From: JAMXLO01 sp963719805
GTDB taxonomy: Bacteria; Pseudomonadota; Alphaproteobacteria; Acetobacterales; Acetobacteraceae
Reading direction: 5' to 3'
DNA length: 64,000 bases
NCBI GenBank assembly: GCA_963719805.1
Contig: CAVRDF010000003.1
Span: 558,001 to 622,000 of the forward strand
In this document: positions 18,298 through 26,199 of the stretch, in pieces
Layout of the letters: the number at the start of each line of letters is the position of its first letter
Position numbering within the stretch: position 1 is the first letter of the stretch
The notes under the pieces: generated by a model
Told to the model about the DNA's origin: nothing
Seen by the model: the letters and a program-made list of their open reading frames with translations, nothing else
Databases searched by the model: none
Program-made: the position numbers and the translations under genes

Positions 18298-18329
18298 AAA
18301 AAATGGCGCGCCCGCGAAAGGCGCGCCAT
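18298..18329 (-). terminator. Rho-independent terminator after amtB
   Basis: A 10-base-pair perfect stem (ATGGCGCGCC / GGCGCGCCAT) with a 7-base loop lies 17 bases beyond the amtB stop. On the leftward strand it runs into a six-T tract. This should end most glnK-amtB transcripts and limit readthrough into the porin gene. Confidence 0.85.
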
Positions 18330-18345
18330 ATAAATCCCGGTGGTG

Positions 18346-19710
18346 TCAGAACACCTGTTCGCCGTGCAGCACCAGGTCGAGGCCTTCACGTTCCTCTTCC
18401 TCGTCAACCCGTAGGCCGACAAGCACCTTGGTGACCATCAGCAGGACCAGCGTGCCGACGGCGCTATAGATCAGCGTCGCCGCAACGCCCTGGCACTGGA
18501 TCCACAATTGCGCCAGCCCGCCGGAACTGCCATCCGGCGACGCGTCGGTCGCCGACAATGGCCCGAAGGCGAACACGCCAGTCAGCAGAGCACCGACGAT
18601 GCCGCCGACGCAGTGAACGCCGAACACGTCCAGGCTGTCGTCGTAGCCGAACAGGTGCTTGACGCTGGTTGCGGCCCAGAAGCAGATCACGCCGGCCGCG
18701 ACACCGATGATGATCGATGCACCCGGCAGTACGAAGCCTGATGCCGGCGTAATGGCAACCAGGCCGGCCACCGCGCCGGAGATGCACCCCAGCACCGAAG
18801 GTTTGCCCTTGGCGATCCACTCGGCGAACATCCAGGCGAGCGCCGCCGCCGCCGTGGCGATCTGCGTGACCGCCATGGCCATGCCGGCGCGGCCATTCGA
18901 CGCAACCGCCGAACCGGCGTTGAAGCCGAACCAGCCAACCCACAGCAGTGATGCGCCGATCACCGAGTAGGCCAGATTATATGGCGCCATGTTGTCGGTG
19001 CCATAACCGACACGCTTGCCGAGTACCAGCGCACAGACCAGGCCGGCGATGCCCGCATTGATATGCACCACGGTGCCCCCGGCGAAATCGAGCTGGCCGT
19101 TCTGTGCGCTCCATCCGCTGGGTGCCCACATCCAGTGCGCCACCGGCGAGTAGATCAACAGCGACCATAGCGTCATGAAGATGCAGAGCGCGGAGAACTT
19201 CATGCGGTCAGCGAACGCTCCAACGATAAGCGCGGGCGTGATGATCGCGAACGTCATCTGGAACATCATGTAGACGGTCTCAGGGATCGTGGTGACCATG
19301 GGAGCCACGTCTTTGATGCCCGACTGCAGCACAAAGCCCTGCGTGTCGTTGCCCTTCACGATGTGATCGGCAATGCCGTTCAGCATGAAGCGTGACAGGT
19401 CGCCGAAATAGGCATTGCCCGGTGTGAACGCCAGGCTGTAGCCGGCCACGCACCAAACGATCGTGACGATGCAGGTGATGGCAAATGACTGCATCAGCGT
19501 CGCGAGGATATTCTTCTTACGCACCATGCCGCCATAGAACAGGGCGAGACCGGGAACGGTCATCATCAGCACGAGCGCAGTGCTGGCCAGCATCCATGCG
19601 GTGTCGCCGGAGTCCAGCTTTGGCGGCGCATCGTCCGCAAAAGCTGGCAGAGCAACCAGCAACAACGGCAGAACGGCCGCAAGTCCAACGGAAAGTCGGC
19701 GTCGAATCAT
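18346..19710 (-). CDS. amtB: Ammonium transporter
   Basis: A 454-residue Amt/Rh-family ammonium channel of the inner membrane. A 25-residue signal sequence (ending LLLVALPAFA) is followed by eleven predicted membrane helices. The twin pore histidines appear in VVHINAG and FGVHCVGGIVG, and conserved VPGLALFYGGMVRKKN is present. The start ATG is preceded by GAGGAA. The gene lies 28 bases after glnK, the classical PII/Amt pair in which GlnK plugs the channel when nitrogen is plentiful. Expression is probably nitrogen-regulated, though I found no clear sigma-54 site directly ahead of glnK. Confidence 0.96.
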   Translation of the reverse strand: MIRRRLSVGLAAVLPLLLVALPAFADDAPPKLDSGDTAWMLASTALVLMMTVPGLALFYGGMVRKKNILATLMQSFAITCIVTIVWCVAGYSLAFTPGNAYFGDLSRFMLNGIADHIVKGNDTQGFVLQSGIKDVAPMVTTIPETVYMMFQMTFAIITPALIVGAFADRMKFSALCIFMTLWSLLIYSPVAHWMWAPSGWSAQNGQLDFAGGTVVHINAGIAGLVCALVLGKRVGYGTDNMAPYNLAYSVIGASLLWVGWFGFNAGSAVASNGRAGMAMAVTQIATAAAALAWMFAEWIAKGKPSVLGCISGAVAGLVAITPASGFVLPGASIIIGVAAGVICFWAATSVKHLFGYDDSLDVFGVHCVGGIVGALLTGVFAFGPLSATDASPDGSSGGLAQLWIQCQGVAATLIYSAVGTLVLLMVTKVLVGLRVDEEEEREGLDLVLHGEQVF

Positions 19711-19738
19711 TGTAGTTGGTTCCTCTGGTTCAGTCGGT

Positions 19739-20077
19739 TCAAAGCGCCGCTACATCCACTTCGCCGGTGCGGATGCGCACAGCGCGCTCGATGTCGATGA
19801 CGAAGATCTTCCCGTCGCCAATTTTGCCGGTGTGCGCGGACTTGGTGATTGCCTCGATCACCTGGTCGGCGAGGTCGGGGGGAACGACGACTTCGATTTT
19901 CACCTTCGGCAGGAAGTTTACGTGGTACTCGGCACCACGATAGATCTCCGTTTGTCCCTTCTGCCGGCCGAACCCCTTCACTTCCGAGACGGTGAGGCCC
20001 TGCACGCCAAGCGGCGTCAGTGCCTCGCGCACGTCATCGAGCTTGAACGGCTTGATGATGGCCATGATCAGCTTCAT
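19739..20077 (-). CDS. glnK: Nitrogen regulatory PII protein, GlnK type
   Basis: A 112-residue PII signal protein. The start at ATG 20077 (MKLIMAIIKPFKLDDVREAL) is fixed by the family N-terminus and by AGGGAC upstream. The T-loop has the uridylylation tyrosine in EIYRGAEY, and the C-terminus has TGKIGDGKIFV for ATP and 2-oxoglutarate binding. It is immediately upstream of amtB and so is called GlnK, which gates AmtB. It is the second PII gene in the window; the first is beside glnA. Confidence 0.95.
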   Translation of the reverse strand: MKLIMAIIKPFKLDDVREALTPLGVQGLTVSEVKGFGRQKGQTEIYRGAEYHVNFLPKVKIEVVVPPDLADQVIEAITKSAHTGKIGDGKIFVIDIERAVRIRTGEVDVAAL

Positions 20078-20227
20078 GTCGCTGGTCCCTTGATTGCGCT
20101 GGGATTGCACAATCAAGAATCGTGCCGCTCTGGATTTCCCTGTCCGCATCAGGGAGCGAACAGGGTCAGGATAAGGGGGCGGCCACTAAAATGCCCAAGA
20201 AACGAGCAAGCTGCGCGCAAAAGCGAA

Positions 20228-20259
20228 GCGCCCCGGGCATCGTCGGATGCCCGGGGCGC
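20228..20259 (-). terminator. Strong hairpin after glnA
   Basis: A 13-base-pair perfect inverted repeat (GCGCCCCGGGCAT / ATGCCCGGGGCGC) with a six-base loop begins 28 bases beyond the glnA stop. The following leftward sequence has only a weak T-run (CTTTT). It probably terminates the glnB-glnA transcript or protects its 3' end, and separates it from glnK-amtB. Confidence 0.7.
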
Positions 20260-20286
20260 AAACTAACCAGTCGAAGACGTTGCTGA

Positions 20287-21720
20287 TCAGACCGAGTAGT
20301 ACATCTCGAACTCGACCGGGTGCGGCGTATGTTCAAAGCGATACACCTCGCTCCACTTCAGCTCGATATAACTCTCGATCTGATCGCGGCTGAACACGTC
20401 GCCCGCCAATAGGAATTCGTGATCTGCTTCCAGTGCGCCAATGGCCTCGCGCAGGCTGCCGCACACCGTCGGGATGCCCTTCAGCTCGTCCGGCGGCAGA
20501 TCATAAAGGTCCTTATCCATCGGATCACCCGGATGGATCTTGTTGCGGATACCATCCAGCCCGGCCATCAGCATCGCCGCGAATGACAAGTAAGGGTTCG
20601 CACCCGGATCGGGGAACCGCACCTCGACGCGCTTCGCCTTCGGGCTCGTCGCATACGGAATGCGGCACGAGGCAGAGCGGTTGCGCGCCGAATACGCCAG
20701 CAGCACCGGCGCCTCGAAGCCGGGGATCAGTCGCTTGTAGCTGTTCGTCAGCGGGTTGGTCACCGCATTCAACGCCTTGGCATGCTTGATGATGCCGCCG
20801 ATGTAGTACAGCGCCTGCTCGGACAGATCCGCGTAGCTGTTGCCGGCGAACAGTGGCTTGCCCGCCTTCCAGATCGATTGGTGTACGTGCATGCCGGAAC
20901 CGTTGTCGCCGTAAATCGGCTTCGGCATGAAGGTCGCCGATTTGCCATAGCTGTGCGCCACGTTGTGGATGCAGTATTTGTAGATCTGCAGCGCATCGGC
21001 CATCTTCACCAGCGGGCCAAATTTCACACCAAGCTCGTGCTGACTCTGGCCAACCTCGTGGTGATGCTTCTCAACCACCACGCCCATTTCTGCCATGGTG
21101 GAAAGCATTTCGGCGCGCAGGTCGCTTTCGCTGTCGACCGGCGGCACCGGGAAATAGCCGCCCTTCACCGACGGCCGGTGCCCCATGTTGCCCTCGGGGT
21201 AGTCTTTCATGCTGGCCTGTGGACCTTCCTGGCTGTCGAGCTGGTAGGTGCCGTAGTTGCCTCCGGTGCCGAACCGCACGCTGTCGAACACGAAGAACTC
21301 GGCTTCCGGACCGAAGAACGCGGTGTCGCCGACACCCGTGCTCTTCAGATAGGCCTCGGCCTTCTTCGCCGTCGATCGCGGATCACGATTGTACGGCTGA
21401 CCGGTCGATGGCTCGATGATGTCGCAAATCAGCACCAGGCTCGACTTCGCCGAGAACGGATCCATCACCGCGGTGTCGGTATCCGGCATCAGGATCATGT
21501 CGCTTTCGTTGATCGCCTTCCAGCCGGCGATCGAGGAACCATCGAACATGATGCCGTCGCGGAACACCTCCTCATCGATGGTGGAGACGTGCTGCGCCGT
21601 ATGCTGCCATTTGCCGCGTGGGTCGGTGAACCGCAGGTCCACATATTCCACGGAATGCTCGGTGAGCATTTCCAGCACTTTACCAACGCCGCTGGTGGCG
21701 CCTGCGGGCTTTCTCGCCAT
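20287..21720 (-). CDS. glnA: Glutamine synthetase, type I
   Basis: Makes glutamine from glutamate, ammonia and ATP in a dodecamer. At 477 residues it has the usual GSI length. The beta-grasp N-terminal domain contains FDGSSIAGW. The metal and ATP sites include FFGPEAEFFVFD, NGSGMHVHQS and EVRFPDPGANPYL-type sequence. The adenylylation tyrosine lies in KDLYDLPP, so activity is likely controlled by GlnE. It lies downstream of glnB with a hairpin between, so glnA is probably transcribed from the sigma-54 promoter ahead of glnB and possibly also from its own. Confidence 0.97.
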   Translation of the reverse strand: MARKPAGATSGVGKVLEMLTEHSVEYVDLRFTDPRGKWQHTAQHVSTIDEEVFRDGIMFDGSSIAGWKAINESDMILMPDTDTAVMDPFSAKSSLVLICDIIEPSTGQPYNRDPRSTAKKAEAYLKSTGVGDTAFFGPEAEFFVFDSVRFGTGGNYGTYQLDSQEGPQASMKDYPEGNMGHRPSVKGGYFPVPPVDSESDLRAEMLSTMAEMGVVVEKHHHEVGQSQHELGVKFGPLVKMADALQIYKYCIHNVAHSYGKSATFMPKPIYGDNGSGMHVHQSIWKAGKPLFAGNSYADLSEQALYYIGGIIKHAKALNAVTNPLTNSYKRLIPGFEAPVLLAYSARNRSASCRIPYATSPKAKRVEVRFPDPGANPYLSFAAMLMAGLDGIRNKIHPGDPMDKDLYDLPPDELKGIPTVCGSLREAIGALEADHEFLLAGDVFSRDQIESYIELKWSEVYRFEHTPHPVEFEMYYSV

Positions 21721-21757
21721 GTATTATTTCCCCGTATCCTCGTCTCAATGGAAAACC

Positions 21758-21783
21758 GCGGGGCCCGCACCATGCGGCCCCGC
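21758..21783 (-). terminator. Hairpin between glnB and glnA, possible attenuator
   Basis: An eight-base-pair GC-only stem (GCGGGGCC / GGCCCCGC) with a ten-base loop, followed on the leftward strand by GGTTTTCC. It sits about 70 bases after the glnB stop and 38 bases before the glnA start. The short T-run suggests partial termination or RNA processing that would set the glnB:glnA ratio. Confidence 0.45.
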
Positions 21784-21854
21784 CAGGAAGCGGCCCCTCT
21801 ACTCGTTTCCGCCGAGGGCCGAAAGCGGAATTCGTATCTCGGTGCTGTTGCGCG

Positions 21855-22193
21855 CTAGATCGCGTCCTCGCCACGTTCGCCGGTGCGGATGCGGATGACC
21901 TCCTCAACCGCGGAGACAAAGATCTTGCCGTCGCCGATACGCCCGGTGCGGGCGGAGTTGATGATCGCCTCCACTGCACGCTCCACCACGGCGTCGTCGC
22001 ACACCACTTCGATCTTCACCTTCGGGAGGAAATCGACCACATATTCGGCGCCGCGATAAAGCTCGGTATGGCCCTTTTGGCGGCCAAATCCCTTGGCTTC
22101 CACCACGGTAATGCCTTGCAGGCCGACTTCGTGCAGCGCTTCTTTCACCTCGTCCAGTTTGAACGGCTTGATAACGGCCTCGATCTTTTTCAT
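21855..22193 (-). CDS. glnB: Nitrogen regulatory PII protein, GlnB
   Basis: A 112-residue PII protein starting MKKIEAVIKPFKLDEVKEAL, with the T-loop tyrosine in ELYRGAEY and the C-terminal TGRIGDGKIFV. It senses 2-oxoglutarate, ATP/ADP and (through GlnD) glutamine, and acts on GlnE and NtrB. Its place immediately upstream of glnA is the normal alphaproteobacterial arrangement and marks it as GlnB, distinct from GlnK beside amtB. A well-formed sigma-54 promoter lies about 85 bases upstream. Confidence 0.96.
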   Translation of the reverse strand: MKKIEAVIKPFKLDEVKEALHEVGLQGITVVEAKGFGRQKGHTELYRGAEYVVDFLPKVKIEVVCDDAVVERAVEAIINSARTGRIGDGKIFVSAVEEVIRIRTGERGEDAI

Positions 22194-22276
22194 GCGCGTT
22201 CAGCTCCCGGTGGTCCGGGCCTCCCATGTCGGTGGCTGCCTGGATAACGTCGAACCGTGCGGCAGCGCGTCAGGTT

Positions 22277-22292
22277 TGCATGTGGCGTGCCA
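22277..22292 (-). promoter_or_regulatory. Sigma-54 promoter of glnB-glnA
   Basis: On the leftward strand the sequence is TGGCACG-CCAC-ATGCA. GG and GC are separated by exactly ten bases, as RpoN requires, and the -24 heptamer is perfect. Transcription should begin near 22266, giving a leader of about 70 bases before glnB. I saw no obvious NtrC palindrome upstream. Confidence 0.8.
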
Positions 22293-22455
22293 AGCGGCAA
22301 TGCATCGGCCCGGCAAGGATCCAGCCCGGAAGCGAGCGGCGCACGCCCATCGCCTGAGCGGATTGTGGCTTCCTTTGCCCGTAATTTAGGCAGCGGTTGA
22401 ACCACCCCGCGACGCAACTCATACTGCAGCTCTGATCCTCCGGAGCATCGTCCTC

Positions 22456-23649
22456 GTGAAGCCTGCCAACACCCTGCTGTCCGGTATCGGCACCACGATC
22501 TTTACCGTGATGTCGGCGCTGGCGGTTGAGCACAACTCGATCAATCTCGGCCAGGGCTTCCCCGACACAGAAGGTCCTGCCGACGTCGTCCAGGCTGCTG
22601 CCGATGCGCTCGCCGATGGCCGCAACCAGTATCCGCCAATGCCCGGTATGCCGGAATTGCGTCAGGCAGTCGCCGAGCATGACCGCCGCTTCTATGGCAT
22701 CGACGCCGATTGGGCGTCCCAGGTGGTGGTGACCTCCGGCGCGACCGAGGCGATCACTGCCTGTCTCATGGCTGTGCTGAACCCCGGCGACGAATGCGTT
22801 CTGATCGAGCCGCTGTACGACACCTATCTGCCGGTGGTCCGCCTGGTCGGCGCCATTCCGCGCCTGGTGCGGCTGGAGCCGCCCGATTGGACGCTGCCGC
22901 GCGCTGCATTGGCCGATGCGTTCGGGCCGAAGACCAAGGCGATCCTGCTGAACTCGCCGATGAACCCCTCCGGCAAGGTTTTCACCGCCGAGGAGCTTGG
23001 TTTCATCGCCGAACTGGTGTTGCGTCACGACACCTATGCGATCTGCGACGAGGTCTATGAGCACCTGACCTTCGATGGTGCCCAGCACATCCCGCTGATG
23101 ACGCTGCCAGGCATGCGCGAACGCACCATGCGTATCGCCAGCGCCGGCAAGACGTTCTCGCTGACCGGCTGGAAAGTAGGCTACGTCACCGCACCGGCTG
23201 CGGTCGCCGGCAACGTGGCGAAAGCGCACCAGAACCTGACCTTCACCACCGCGCCCAATCTGCAACGCGCCGTCGCCGTGGGGCTTGCCAAGGGCGACGA
23301 CTACTTTGCCTCGCTGTCGGGTGCCTTGCAGGCCAAGCGTGACCGCCTGGCCGCCGGACTGGCGAGCCTGGGGCTGACAGTGCTGCCCGCCAAGGGCAGC
23401 TACTTCATCTCCGCCGACTTCCGCCCGCTGGGCTTCAACGGTGACGACATGGCGTTCTGCCGCCACATCACCGAGCACGCCAAGGTAACCGCGGTGCCGG
23501 TTTCCGCCTTCTATGATGGGCCCGGCGCTCCCAGCCACTACGCCCGCTTCGCCTTCTGCAAACGCGACGAGGTGCTGGACGAGGCGGTGGCCCGGCTGAG
23601 CCGCCACTTCGGCGCTCGTGCGTTGACGGAAGGGGCGGGAAGGGCCTAA
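22456..23649 (+). CDS. Class I/II pyridoxal-phosphate aminotransferase
   Basis: A 397-residue fold-type I aminotransferase of the kynurenine/methionine transaminase-like subgroup. It has NLGQGFPDTEGP near the N-terminus, the pyridine-ring Asp in CDEVYEHLTF and the PLP lysine in SAGKTFSLTGWKVGY. The start is GTG at 22456 with GGAG ten bases upstream. It is divergent from glnB and is followed by tRNA-His after 16 bases. The amino donor could be aromatic, sulphur or branched amino acids, which cannot be fixed from sequence. Confidence 0.88.
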   Translation: MKPANTLLSGIGTTIFTVMSALAVEHNSINLGQGFPDTEGPADVVQAAADALADGRNQYPPMPGMPELRQAVAEHDRRFYGIDADWASQVVVTSGATEAITACLMAVLNPGDECVLIEPLYDTYLPVVRLVGAIPRLVRLEPPDWTLPRAALADAFGPKTKAILLNSPMNPSGKVFTAEELGFIAELVLRHDTYAICDEVYEHLTFDGAQHIPLMTLPGMRERTMRIASAGKTFSLTGWKVGYVTAPAAVAGNVAKAHQNLTFTTAPNLQRAVAVGLAKGDDYFASLSGALQAKRDRLAAGLASLGLTVLPAKGSYFISADFRPLGFNGDDMAFCRHITEHAKVTAVPVSAFYDGPGAPSHYARFAFCKRDEVLDEAVARLSRHFGARALTEGAGRA

Positions 23650-23665
23650 ACGCGGCCCCCCGGAT

Positions 23666-23742
23666 GGCGGACATAGCTCAGTTGGTAGAGCGCCAGGTTG
23701 TGGTCCTGGATGTCACGGGTTCGAGTCCCGTTGTTCGCCCCA
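23666..23742 (+). tRNA. tRNA-His (anticodon GTG)
   Basis: A full cloverleaf: acceptor GCGGACA pairs with TGTTCGC, D-loop AGCTCAGTTGGTAGAGC, anticodon stem CCAGG/CCTGG with loop TTGTGGT (anticodon GTG), and TpsiC arm ACGGG-TTCGAGT-CCCGT. The extra 5' G at 23666 opposite discriminator C is the identity mark of tRNA-His. The CCA end is encoded (23740-23742). Confidence 0.96.
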
Positions 23743-24094
23743 TTCCTGGCATCTTGCCGGTGCTGCCGGACTGCGGATTTGCCGGCCAGGGGCGCTCCGG
23801 CCGGCCTCGATTTGGCCGCCGGCGCGCGGCTCACGGGACCGGGCGGCCGCCATTTGCCACGTGCGGCTGCGGCTGCGCCCGCCGCGTGCATTGTCGGGTC
23901 CGCCAAGGCCCGCCGGTTGCAATGCACAGCTGTGCCGCACTGCTCGCCACGACAATCCGGTAAACTGCGCGCCATTTCGCCGCCACCATCGGCATGCGTC
24001 GGGTTGATTTTCCAACCGCGAAGTGAGACCCGTTCCTAAGCGTCAATACACAAAAGGACCTGGCGGCTGCGCGCACTATCGCAGAGGGGGAACA
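23743..24094. other. Gene-free interval after tRNA-His
   Basis: About 350 bases holding no convincing coding frame. It is GC-rich at first and more AT-rich from about 23945. It must contain the promoter of the aspartate dehydrogenase/ABC operon, but I cannot point to a clear -35/-10 pair. No integrase or duplicated tRNA end was seen, so there is no sign of an attachment site in use. Confidence 0.4.
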
Positions 24095-24898
24095 ATGACG
24101 AAGACTGTCGCCATCGGCGGCCTCGGTGCCATAGGCCTGAAGTTGGCGCGTGCCTTGGACGCCGGCGTGGATGGGCTGCGTCTCGTTGCCGTGGCGGCGC
24201 GCGACCACGCCAAGGCGGCCAACAACCTGCGCGACTTCCACTCGGCGCCGCAGCTTGTTTCGCTTACCGAACTCGCCGGTGCCGACATCGTGGTCGAGGC
24301 TGCACCCGCTTCGGTGTTCGAGCAGATCGCCGCACCCGCGATCGAATCGGGTTGCATCTTCGTTCCTGCCTCGGTTGGTGCGCTGCTGCCGCGCATGGAT
24401 CTGGTACGCCGCGCTCAGCAGACCGGCGCCCGTATCGTGATACCCACCGGTGCGTTGCTTGGCCTCGACGCCGTGCGTGCCGCTGCCGAGGGTCCGATCG
24501 AGCGCATCACCATCGAAAGCCGCAAGCCGCCGCGGGGCCTGGAAGGCGCGCCGTATCTGCTGAAGCACAACATCGATGTGCGCGGCATCAACGCACCGCA
24601 ACGGGTCTTCGAAGGCAACGCCTTCGATGCCGCCGCCGGATTTCCCGCCAACGTCAACGTCGCCGCTGCGCTGGCGCTGGCCGGCATCGGGCCGGTCCGC
24701 ACGCGTGTCGAGATCTGGGCGGATCCCACTATCGACCGCAACATCCACACCATTCGGGTGGAAGCCGAGGCTGCGCGATTCAGCATGACGATTGAGAACG
24801 TGCCAAGCGAGGAGAACCCGCGCACCGGCAGGATCACCGCGCTTTCCATGCTTGCCTGTCTGCGCGGATTGGTTTCCACGCTGAAGGTTGGCACGTGA
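24095..24898 (+). CDS. L-aspartate dehydrogenase, NadX-like
   Basis: A 267-residue NAD(P)-dependent enzyme of the aspartate dehydrogenase family, which converts aspartate to oxaloacetate plus ammonia or, in some organisms, to iminoaspartate for NAD synthesis. The Rossmann motif is AIGGLGAIGLKLARAL. Conserved EAAPASVFE, SVGALLPRMDL, TGALLGLDA and FPANVNVAAALALAG are visible. The start ATG at 24095 has AGAGGGGG upstream and matches the family N-terminus. It leads the operon with the branched-chain-type ABC importer and an asparaginase-like hydrolase, which favours a catabolic role over NAD synthesis. Confidence 0.82.
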   Translation: MTKTVAIGGLGAIGLKLARALDAGVDGLRLVAVAARDHAKAANNLRDFHSAPQLVSLTELAGADIVVEAAPASVFEQIAAPAIESGCIFVPASVGALLPRMDLVRRAQQTGARIVIPTGALLGLDAVRAAAEGPIERITIESRKPPRGLEGAPYLLKHNIDVRGINAPQRVFEGNAFDAAAGFPANVNVAAALALAGIGPVRTRVEIWADPTIDRNIHTIRVEAEAARFSMTIENVPSEENPRTGRITALSMLACLRGLVSTLKVGT

Positions 24899-24928
24899 AC
24901 TGCATCCACGGGGGCTAAGGGGGAGTCA

Positions 24929-26170
24929 ATGCAACGTTTGATTTTGGCGGTCGCGGCGTTCGTGCTGGCGATCGGCGGCGGGATCGCGTGTGCCGCCGAG
25001 GACGTGATCATCGGCGCGCTTTACCCGATGAGCGGTCCGAACGCGCAGGTCGGCGTCGATGCCAAGGCAGCAATGGACACCGCGGCCGACATCATCAACG
25101 GCAACCACAACATCGCGAACCTGCTGCTCGGCAAGGGTGGTGGATTGCCCAATCTCGGCGGTGCCCACATCAAACTGATTTTTGCCGATCATCAGGCCGA
25201 TCCGCAGAAGGCGCGGGCCGAGGCCGAACGGCTTATCACGCAGGAGCACGCCGTCGCGCTTATCGGCTCCTATCAGAGTGCAACAGCGGCGACGATTTCG
25301 CAGGTGGCGGATCGCTATCAGGTGCCCTACATGGCGGCCGACAATTCATCGCCCAGCCTCAATCAGCGCGGGCTGAAGTGGTTCTTCCGCACCACCCCGC
25401 ACGACGTGATGTTCACCCAGGCGATGTTCGACTTCTTCCGCGACATTGGTGAGAAGACCGGCCACAAGGTGAAGTCTGTCGCGCTGATCCACGAGGATAC
25501 CATCTTCGGCACCGACAGCTCCAACGCACAAAAGCAGATGGCCGAGGCCGCGGGCATCAAGGTCGTTGCGGATATCCGTTATCGCGGCAACTCGCCGTCA
25601 TTGTCGGCCGAGGTGCAGCAGCTCAAGGCGGCCGATGCCGACGTGATCATGCCCTCGTCCTATACCTCCGATGCGATACTCATGCTGCGCGGCATGCACG
25701 ATATCGGCTACACGCCGAAGGCGGTCATGGCGCAATCCGCCGGTTTCGCCGAGCAGGCGTTCATCGATGCCGTTGGTCCACTAGCCGAAGGTGTCATGAG
25801 CCGTTCGGCATTCGCGCTCGATGCGGCAAAGGCACGCCCGGCGATCCCCGCGGTGAACGCGCTTTACAAGGCGCGCAACAACAAGGATCTGAACGACAAC
25901 ACCGGCCGCGAGATGACAGCGCTGCTGGTGTTGGCCGATGCGATCAACCGTGCCGGCTCGACCGACGAGGACAAGATCCACGCGGCACTCGTGGCGACCG
26001 ACATTCCAGGCGATCAGACGATTATGCCGTGGAAGGGCATCAAGTTCGATGAAACGGGGCAGAACACCCAGGCCTCGCCGGTTATCCAGCAGATCAAGGA
26101 TGGCAAGTACCACACGATCTACCCCTTCGACGTCGCTTCCGAACCGGCGGTGTGGAACGTCGGGAAGTGA
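24929..26170 (+). CDS. ABC transporter periplasmic binding protein, branched-chain amino acid type
   Basis: A 413-residue exported receptor of the Leu/Ile/Val-binding family. A signal peptide (MQRLILAVAAFVLAIGGGIA, then CAAED) precedes the mature domain, which starts VIIGALYPMSGPNAQVGVDA. The two-lobed fold is indicated by the family motifs LIGSYQSATAATIS and DNSSPSLNQRG. The ligand may be an amide or amino-acid derivative, given the enzymes on either side. It is the first of five consecutive importer genes, 30 bases after aspartate dehydrogenase. Confidence 0.9.
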   Translation: MQRLILAVAAFVLAIGGGIACAAEDVIIGALYPMSGPNAQVGVDAKAAMDTAADIINGNHNIANLLLGKGGGLPNLGGAHIKLIFADHQADPQKARAEAERLITQEHAVALIGSYQSATAATISQVADRYQVPYMAADNSSPSLNQRGLKWFFRTTPHDVMFTQAMFDFFRDIGEKTGHKVKSVALIHEDTIFGTDSSNAQKQMAEAAGIKVVADIRYRGNSPSLSAEVQQLKAADADVIMPSSYTSDAILMLRGMHDIGYTPKAVMAQSAGFAEQAFIDAVGPLAEGVMSRSAFALDAAKARPAIPAVNALYKARNNKDLNDNTGREMTALLVLADAINRAGSTDEDKIHAALVATDIPGDQTIMPWKGIKFDETGQNTQASPVIQQIKDGKYHTIYPFDVASEPAVWNVGK

Positions 26171-26199
26171 CGATTGAGAGGGACAGCGTAGGATAGCGG

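Noticed and set aside
16935..18422. Longer start for the porin gene at 18422
   Set aside because: The extra 56 codons run through the amtB terminator hairpin and lack signal-peptide character; the start at 18254 gives a proper signal peptide and ribosome site.
20078..20160. Sigma-54 promoter ahead of glnK
   Set aside because: CGTGCC and TGCA-like pieces are present but their spacing is wrong (not ten bases between GC and GG); only a short inverted repeat TTGATTG/CAATCAA remains.
22270..23607. Leftward 445-codon open frame opposite the aminotransferase gene
   Set aside because: It is an antisense shadow of a clear PLP enzyme gene; its composition is typical of the reverse frame of GC-rich genes.
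23666..24094. tRNA-His plus gene-free interval as a possible integration site
   Set aside because: No integrase, direct repeat of the tRNA 3' end, or change in gene style follows it.
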